From contig JBFLVQ010000593.1 of assembly GCA_040758525.1 (NCBI GenBank), positions 1-6,027 on the forward strand: 6,027 nt of DNA, read 5' to 3'. Shown here one piece after another: positions 1-4,098 of the stretch. How positions within the stretch are numbered: position 1 is the stretch's first letter; each line of letters starts with the position of its first letter. A program made the position numbers and the translations under genes. This DNA is from JBFLVQ01 sp040758525. GTDB lineage: Bacteria > Acidobacteriota > Blastocatellia > Chloracidobacteriales > JADJPF01. The notes under the pieces were generated by a model. That model was given only the letters and a program-made list of their open reading frames with translations, had not been told where the DNA came from and did no database searches.

Positions 1-1197
1 GAGGCTGCTGAACAACTACATTTTGAACGCGCTGCCAAATACCGTGATCAGATACGTATTGTCGAGCGCTTGGGTGAAGAGCAGAAGATGATGCTTACAC
101 GTGGCGCCGACATCGATATCTTTGGCTATTTTCGTGAGGGTGCGCGGGCTGCTTTGCAACTCTTCACTATGCGTGAAGGACGTATTGTTGGTCGGCGCGA
201 GTTCTTTTGGGAGGATTTAGTTGAGCCGTTTGATCCTGCCCAATTCATTGGTGAGGCGCTCAAGCAATACTACTCGCTAGGCAATTATGTTCCGGAAGAG
301 ATCTATGTGCCGATCGATTTTGAGGATCAACACTTGCTCGAAGAGTATCTGTCGCTGCAGCGACAGGCGCGTGTTCAGATTGTTGATCCACAGCGAGGCA
401 GCAAGCGTGACTTGATAGATCTGGTTGAGAAGAATGCAAAAATCTCTTTTGAACAGCGGTTTCGTGTACTTAAGCCGGATATGACTCAGGTGTTGCAAGA
501 GCTACAGGATGTATTAGAGTTGCCCTCTTTGCCTGTACGTATTGAATCATTCGATATCTCTAATCTACAGGGATCAGAAAATGTTGCGGCTATGGTGGTA
601 TGTGATAACGGCAAAATGAACAAATCTGAATACCGCAAATTCAAGATCCGCTCAGTAGAAGGTGAAGCCAACGATTTTGCCTCTATGTATGAGGCAGTTT
701 CACGCCGCTACCGGCGTCTATTACAGGAAAAGAAGCCATTGCCTAGTTTGGTGCTGATAGATGGTGGCAAAGGACAATTAGCGGCTGCTGTACGTGCACT
801 CTCAGAATTAGACCTAGAAGCATTGCCAACCGCTGCGATCGCCAAACGCGAAGAGATCCTCTTTGTTAAAGGGCGTGAGGATGAGCCGGTAATACTTGAT
901 CGTCACTCACCAGTACTACATCTTATTCAGATGGTGCGTGATGAAACACATCGTTTTGCTGTCAGTTATCATCGTAAACGGCGTGAGATGCGTGATTTTA
1001 GTTCGGAGCTAACTCAGATTCCTGGAGTAGGGAAAAAACTCAAGGAGAGATTGCTACGTAACTTTGGCTCGCTTAAGCGAGTATCAGAAGCGAGCCAAGC
1101 TGAATTGATACCATTTGTAGGGCGCAAATTAGCAGAAAAGATTATTACTCATTTTACACGACTACGCGATTCAGAAGGCGCCCCTAGTGATCACTAG
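1..1197 (+). CDS. uvrC: UvrC, excinuclease ABC subunit C (3' part; N-terminus outside window)
   Basis: UvrC is the nuclease of bacterial nucleotide excision repair. It is recruited by UvrB at a lesion and cuts the damaged strand on both sides. The frame is open from base 1, so this is the last 398 residues of a protein usually about 600 long; the GIY-YIG 3'-nicking domain should lie upstream. Visible parts, numbered from the window edge: a UVR (UvrB-binding) helix pair at about 1-30 with the AAEQLHFERAAKYRDQI pattern; the RNase H-like 5'-nicking domain with Asp185 (FDISN), Asp225 (NDFASM), Asp254 (LIDGGKGQ) and His317 (RDETH), which match E. coli D399, D438, D466 and H538; and a C-terminal tandem helix-hairpin-helix DNA-binding region at about 337-385 (IPGVGKK and PFVGRKLAEKI). 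All four catalytic residues are present, so this half looks functional. The TTG at 70 is an internal Leu codon, not a start. The TAG stop lies inside a perfect palindrome. Confidence 0.97.
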   Translation, partial: EAAEQLHFERAAKYRDQIRIVERLGEEQKMMLTRGADIDIFGYFREGARAALQLFTMREGRIVGRREFFWEDLVEPFDPAQFIGEALKQYYSLGNYVPEEIYVPIDFEDQHLLEEYLSLQRQARVQIVDPQRGSKRDLIDLVEKNAKISFEQRFRVLKPDMTQVLQELQDVLELPSLPVRIESFDISNLQGSENVAAMVVCDNGKMNKSEYRKFKIRSVEGEANDFASMYEAVSRRYRRLLQEKKPLPSLVLIDGGKGQLAAAVRALSELDLEALPTAAIAKREEILFVKGREDEPVILDRHSPVLHLIQMVRDETHRFAVSYHRKRREMRDFSSELTQIPGVGKKLKERLLRNFGSLKRVSEASQAELIPFVGRKLAEKIITHFTRLRDSEGAPSDH

Positions 1198-1207
1198 TTT
1201 GGGTTTT
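1184..1207 (+). terminator. Possible weak terminator or attenuator: palindrome at the uvrC stop plus T-rich tail
   Basis: CTAGTGATCACTAG at 1184-1197 is a perfect 14-bp inverted repeat whose last three bases are the uvrC TAG stop. As RNA it can fold with a CUAGU/ACUAG stem and a GAUC loop. CCC just before it (1181-1183) and GGG after it (1201-1203) could extend the stem across a TTT bulge, and TTTT follows at 1204-1207. The stem is short and AT-rich and the T tract is modest, so termination would be inefficient at best. It could equally be a protein-binding palindrome or chance. The next gene begins only 22 bp downstream with its own ribosome-binding site. Confidence 0.25.
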
Positions 1208-1211
1208 CAAA

Positions 1212-1229
1212 GATAGAAAGGATAGAAAG
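1212..1229 (+). repeat. Tandem 9-bp repeat containing the ribosome-binding site of the receiver gene
   Basis: GATAGAAAG occurs twice in direct tandem (1212-1220 and 1221-1229), ending immediately before the ATG at 1230. The junction of the two copies creates AAGGA (1218-1222), a reasonable Shine-Dalgarno sequence 7 bases from the start codon, which supports the start chosen for the receiver gene. Copy-number slippage here would move or duplicate the ribosome-binding site, but with only two copies that is speculative. Confidence 0.6.
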
Positions 1230-1625
1230 ATGTCTAGTGTGAGACCTGCTACAGCCAAGAGTCGCATACTAATTGTTGAAGATCACGATGATACACGCAT
1301 AATGTTAGGAATGATGATGCAGTGTGAAGGATTTGATGTCTGTTGTGTCGCCTCGCCTGCCGAGGCGCTTACCTGTGCACAAGCGTTCCAGCCTAGTGTA
1401 ATTATCTCAGATATAGGGTTACCACAGATGGATGGCTACCAACTGATCGAGGAGTTACGTTCGCTACCAGGATTGGAGCAGGTGCCTGCAATTGCGCTAA
1501 CCGGATTTGCTGAACGAGCGCCACAGTTTCAGACCAGCAGCTCTGTCTTTGATCTACATTTGGCCAAGCCCGTCGATTACAACCTACTCTTTGAGAAGCT
1601 CAACCAATTGGTTCAGGCAATTTAA
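1230..1625 (+). CDS. Single-domain response regulator (receiver domain only)
   Basis: This 131-residue protein is a CheY-like receiver (REC) domain with no output domain. Signature residues are all visible: the acidic Mg2+ pocket Glu17-Asp18 in ILIVEDHDD, the phosphoacceptor Asp61 in SDIGLPQMDG, the switch Thr91 in ALTGFA, and Lys113 in LAKPVD. It should accept phosphate from a histidine kinase and act in the cytoplasm through protein-protein contacts. The sequence style (EDHDDTR, SDIGLPxMDGY, ALTGF) resembles receivers found at the ends of hybrid sensor kinases, so a phosphorelay role is plausible. No kinase is encoded in the window, so its partner is unknown. The ATG at 1230 is chosen because AAGGA lies 7 bases upstream and the REC fold begins about 12 residues in. 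It follows uvrC by 32 bp in the same direction, so co-transcription is likely unless the hairpin at the uvrC stop terminates. Confidence 0.93.
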   Translation: MSSVRPATAKSRILIVEDHDDTRIMLGMMMQCEGFDVCCVASPAEALTCAQAFQPSVIISDIGLPQMDGYQLIEELRSLPGLEQVPAIALTGFAERAPQFQTSSSVFDLHLAKPVDYNLLFEKLNQLVQAI

Positions 1626-1735
1626 CCTGTGTAGTGGGCTCTTTACTAGTCTCATCAATAAATTAAGTATTGAATATTAAGGCCGAGATTGATAACCTAA
1701 AAGTAAAAATGGCTGCTGCCGCTTCTAATTAATAA

Positions 1736-1765
1736 TTGCTCCGGCAACGGTAATGGCAGTAAAAT
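1736..1765 (+). promoter_or_regulatory. Weak candidate sigma-70-type promoter upstream of the PP2C gene
   Basis: TTGCTC (1736-1741) and TAAAAT (1760-1765) are separated by 18 bp. The -10 element matches TATAAT at five of six positions; the -35 element matches TTGACA at three. A transcript would start near 1772 and leave a leader of roughly 55-60 bases before the GTG at 1830. It lies in the largest non-coding gap of the window (1626-1829), where a promoter for the PP2C-YihY pair would be expected. In AT-rich DNA such matches arise by chance. Confidence 0.25.
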
Positions 1766-1813
1766 GTTTCTTCTTTAATTGAGGGGTATTTGATTCTTAG
1801 TCAAGACAGTGTA

Positions 1814-1827
1814 TAAGGGCAGGGGGG
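1814..1827 (+). promoter_or_regulatory. Purine-rich ribosome-binding region that decides the PP2C start
   Basis: TAAGGGCAGGGGGG lies just upstream of the GTG at 1830. The AGG at 1821-1823 is 6 bases from that GTG and AAGG at 1815-1818 is 11 away. The other in-frame start candidate, GTG at 1809, has no Shine-Dalgarno-like sequence upstream. This favours the downstream start. Confidence 0.55.
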
Positions 1828-1829
1828 CA

Positions 1830-2813
1830 GTGAATCAGCAAGGCAATACTAATCTAACAATTTTTGGTATAACTGATACTGGAATTGTGCGTGCACAGAA
1901 CCAGGACTCTTATCTAGTGGCCGATCTCTCTACTGGTACAGCATTGGCTGATTACTCCACACAGCGGTTTATTATGGAGACAAAATCGGTCATAGAGCAT
2001 GCACTAGGACCGGCTGGTAGTCTGTTAGCCGTAGCAGATGGGATGGGCGGTGCGGCGGCTGGGGATATTGCCAGTCAATTAGGTATTGATACTCTATTAG
2101 CAGAACTGATCAGGGGTCTTAATAATGGTATGCGTGCAAGTGTATCGATCCCAGATCTGCTTAAGATCTGTGTAGAGAAATCAAACCTACGGCTATGGGA
2201 AGAGAGCCAGATGAATATTGATTACCGTGGTATGGGTACTACTCTTACGGCTGCGCTTGTCTGTGGGCATACTGCCTATATAGCCGAAGTAGGGGATAGT
2301 CGCGCCTATCTGGTACGAGGTGGACAGATTGAACAAGTAACAAAAGACCAGTCTGCTGTACAGATGTTGATAGACTTTGGGCGTATTACCAAGGAGCAAG
2401 CTGCTACTGCTCCTAACCGTAACATCATTCTACAGGCATTAGGAGTCGAACCTAGTGTGCAGGTAGCAATGACCAAGGTTGAGCTATGTCAGGGCGATTT
2501 CCTGCTACTCTGTTCTGATGGCCTCTCTAATAAGATCACAGACGAAGAGTTACGTGATATTATGCTCTCGTCTGAATCTATGGATATCTCCTGTCGAAAT
2601 ATGGTAGAGCTAGCCAATCTGCGTGGTGGTGAGGACAATATCACAGTACTAGTAGCCAAATTTGCTGGTACAAACCTGCCCTCACCTAATCAAGATGAGC
2701 CGATCTGGCGCTCGGTCGAAATTCTTTCTAGTTTCTTTCCCAATGAGACGCGTCGAGGTCTGCACACTAGTCGTCTGCAGCGTGTCAGGCTTGACGACCG
2801 ACGGGAAGAATAG
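1830..2813 (+). CDS. PP2C-family (PPM) serine/threonine protein phosphatase
   Basis: This 327-residue protein is a metal-dependent phosphatase of the bacterial Stp1/PrpC type, which removes phosphate from Ser/Thr of proteins and usually opposes Hanks-type kinases. Numbering from GTG 1830, the metal-site and core motifs appear in family order: Asp26 in RAQNQDSYLV, Asp70 in VADGMGGAAAGDIAS, Asp156 in GDSRAYL, KDQSAVQMLIDFG, Asp230 in CSDGLSNKI, and Asp269-Asn270 in GEDNIT. All core aspartates are retained, so activity is expected. The usual DGMGGHxxGE reads DGMGGAAAGD and the usual DHS reads DQS. About 30 extra residues separate the first two motifs, and a charged 45-50 residue tail follows the catalytic domain. 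There is no signal peptide or membrane segment, so it is cytoplasmic. GTG 1830 is preferred to GTG 1809 because of the purine-rich site upstream; using 1809 adds seven residues. No kinase is in view. The downstream membrane protein gene starts 17 bp later, probably in the same operon. Confidence 0.95.
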   Translation: MNQQGNTNLTIFGITDTGIVRAQNQDSYLVADLSTGTALADYSTQRFIMETKSVIEHALGPAGSLLAVADGMGGAAAGDIASQLGIDTLLAELIRGLNNGMRASVSIPDLLKICVEKSNLRLWEESQMNIDYRGMGTTLTAALVCGHTAYIAEVGDSRAYLVRGGQIEQVTKDQSAVQMLIDFGRITKEQAATAPNRNIILQALGVEPSVQVAMTKVELCQGDFLLLCSDGLSNKITDEELRDIMLSSESMDISCRNMVELANLRGGEDNITVLVAKFAGTNLPSPNQDEPIWRSVEILSSFFPNETRRGLHTSRLQRVRLDDRREE

Positions 2814-2830
2814 ATTGACGGAAAAACGCT

Positions 2831-3727
2831 GTGGCCAAGCTACGCTATCGATCGCCGCAGTGGAGACGAGCTAGTAGCGGCATATCATTCTCGCTTATTC
2901 TTTTTGCCCTCAAGGATGCGGCTGTCAAGGCATACCACGACAACTGTATAGGACTAGCAAAAGAGGCTGCCTACTCCTTTATTCTCTCTTTTTTTCCTAT
3001 GCTGCTATCACTGATTGTGCTCTTTTTCCTGCTTGGTGATACGACACGCAGTGTTGCAGAGATCTCGATCACACTTAGCAAAGTGCTTCCTGCTGACAGT
3101 CAGGCGATTGTTGCCAACTATATCTCGTTAATGGCAGCACGTCCGCCTACACGTCTACTCTGGATCTCGCTAGCCGGTACACTTTGGACATCTTCAGGAA
3201 TGATGATGACCTTACATAAATCTTTCAACATCATTTATGAAGTAAGACCATATTGGGGATTCTGGCTACGCCGCTTTGTTGCAATACTACTGGTAATTGC
3301 TGTAGGGATACCATTGGCGATATCAACAGTAGTAACTATCTTTGCCCAACAGGTGGAGCGACAACTGGAGTTCTACTTATCACAATATTTTAGTGTTGAT
3401 CTATGGTGGGTATGGGTGGCGGCGCGTTGGCTGATTGTTATTATCACAACTGTGGCGATTGCGGCACTGCTCTATCGTGTCGGCGGCGAGCAGCAAAAGA
3501 GTTGGCGTGGTGTATTGCCAGGCGCATTGCTTGCAACTGGGCTATGGTTGGGGGTGACGTTGCTCTTTAACCGCTATGTACAGAATTTTGGTTCCTATAA
3601 TCGTATCTATGGAGGACTAGGTGCTGTAATTGTACTGTTGGTCTGGATGTTTCTTACTACGCTATCACTACTCTATGGTGCTGAATTCAACTTCCAATTT
3701 GCTCGTCGTCGCGGTCGTTGGCGATAG
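2831..3727 (+). CDS. YihY/BrkB-family inner-membrane protein (formerly misnamed 'ribonuclease BN')
   Basis: This 298-residue protein has six predicted membrane helices, at about 46-69, 104-126, 147-172, 192-216, 227-248 and 260-286. The family pattern is clear: AAYSFILSFFPMLLSLI in helix 1, a WRGVLPGALLAT stretch entering helix 5, and FGSYNRIYGGLGAVIVLLVW leading into helix 6, which ends in LLYGAEFN. The family's biochemical role is not settled. E. coli YihY was once wrongly called RNase BN, and Bordetella BrkB was linked to serum resistance; 'membrane protein of unknown function' is the safe call. The length is typical. Both ends are basic (an RYRSPQWRR N-terminus and an ARRRGRWR tail), in keeping with cytoplasmic termini. 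The start is GTG 2831, with only a weak GGAA 8 bases upstream. The gene lies 17 bp after the PP2C stop, so translation is probably coupled or at least on one mRNA. Its stop is 4 bp from the stop of the opposing gene. Confidence 0.92.
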   Translation: MAKLRYRSPQWRRASSGISFSLILFALKDAAVKAYHDNCIGLAKEAAYSFILSFFPMLLSLIVLFFLLGDTTRSVAEISITLSKVLPADSQAIVANYISLMAARPPTRLLWISLAGTLWTSSGMMMTLHKSFNIIYEVRPYWGFWLRRFVAILLVIAVGIPLAISTVVTIFAQQVERQLEFYLSQYFSVDLWWVWVAARWLIVIITTVAIAALLYRVGGEQQKSWRGVLPGALLATGLWLGVTLLFNRYVQNFGSYNRIYGGLGAVIVLLVWMFLTTLSLLYGAEFNFQFARRRGRWR

Positions 3728-3731
3728 CCAC

Positions 3732-4070
3732 TCACTCTGTTCCTAACTTGAAGTTAAAAACTATATGGCCTTTCATTCCATTTGCTGACTTCTGAAAAGA
3801 CCATTGGGGAGCTGCTTGTAATGTCACAGGCTTAAACAGCGCGTTGCCTTCTAAGAATTCTACCTCGGTAACAACACCATTGGCATCCACTTGTATTGCT
3901 ATCACGACTTTACCTTCTACACGCTTACGGCGCGCTAAGGGTGGATAAACAGGGATTACTTTCTTTACCGCTTTCTCTTCCAGATTTGGTCCTGGGTCGG
4001 TTGCCTGAACTACTAGTGAACTAAGTAGTAGTGTCAAGCCGAGCAATATTATTGCAGTAAACTTAACCAT
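3732..4070 (-). CDS. Small exported TonB C-terminal-domain protein
   Basis: This 112-residue protein has an N-terminal hydrophobic segment (residues 4-21, after MVK) ending in VQA, a plausible signal-peptidase I site after Ala23. A TonB C-terminal domain follows at about 38-112. Family features include YPPLARRKRVEGKVV at 42-56, the VDANGVVTEVEFLEG strand-turn-strand at 61-75 and PQWSFQ at 88-93. TonB proteins carry proton-motive energy from ExbB/ExbD to outer-membrane receptors by gripping the receptor's TonB box. This protein has almost no Pro-rich periplasmic spanner: only about 15 residues separate the hydrophobic segment from the domain. Even if the segment is an uncleaved anchor, it could hardly reach the outer membrane, so it may be a soluble periplasmic TonB-box binder rather than a classical energiser. 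The ATG at 4068-4070 has AGGAGG five bases upstream. It follows the receptor gene by 28 bp on the same strand, which supports a joint role in uptake. Confidence 0.88.
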   Translation of the reverse strand: MVKFTAIILLGLTLLLSSLVVQATDPGPNLEEKAVKKVIPVYPPLARRKRVEGKVVIAIQVDANGVVTEVEFLEGNALFKPVTLQAAPQWSFQKSANGMKGHIVFNFKLGTE

Positions 4071-4075
4071 TACTC

Positions 4076-4081
4076 CCTCCT
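4076..4081 (-). promoter_or_regulatory. Strong ribosome-binding site for the TonB-domain gene
   Basis: On the minus strand AGGAGG lies five bases upstream of the ATG at 4068-4070, inside the 28-bp gap after the receptor stop codon. It is the only full Shine-Dalgarno consensus among the starts in this window, so the small protein may be translated more strongly than the other genes. It also fixes the start codon. Confidence 0.8.
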
Positions 4082-4098
4082 AGTGAGATAAGACGATT

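Larger units (their letters stand above)
1626..1829. other. Intergenic gap between the receiver and PP2C genes
   Basis: This is about 200 bases, AT-richer than the flanking genes. It holds the weak promoter candidate, a small TTGC-TCCG-GCAA stem-loop (1736-1747, four base pairs, UNCG-type loop) that overlaps that candidate's -35 element, and a 20-codon open frame at 1670-1732 starting with TTG. I see no RNA gene, no recognisable riboswitch and no strong intrinsic terminator for the receiver gene. Confidence 0.5.

Noticed and set aside
277..671. Two minus-strand open frames (277-498 and 486-671) inside uvrC
   Set aside because: They lie wholly opposite conserved UvrC codons, including the catalytic FDISN region, and show no family pattern or ribosome-binding site.
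1736..1747. TTGC-TCCG-GCAA stem-loop as terminator of the receiver gene
   Set aside because: Only four pairs and no following T tract; it is more than 100 bases past the stop.
2193..2399. Minus-strand open frame opposite the PP2C gene
   Set aside because: It covers the strongly conserved GDSR region on the other strand and its translation looks random.
2662..2874. Plus-strand open frame overlapping the end of PP2C and the start of the YihY-like gene
   Set aside because: Both overlapped genes have clear family motifs, and this frame has low-complexity, unrecognisable content.
3745..3760. AACTTGAAGTT followed by AAAAA as a shared terminator between convergent genes
   Set aside because: The usable stem is four AT-rich pairs with a three-base loop, it lies within the TonB-domain coding sequence, and it has no T tract on the plus strand.
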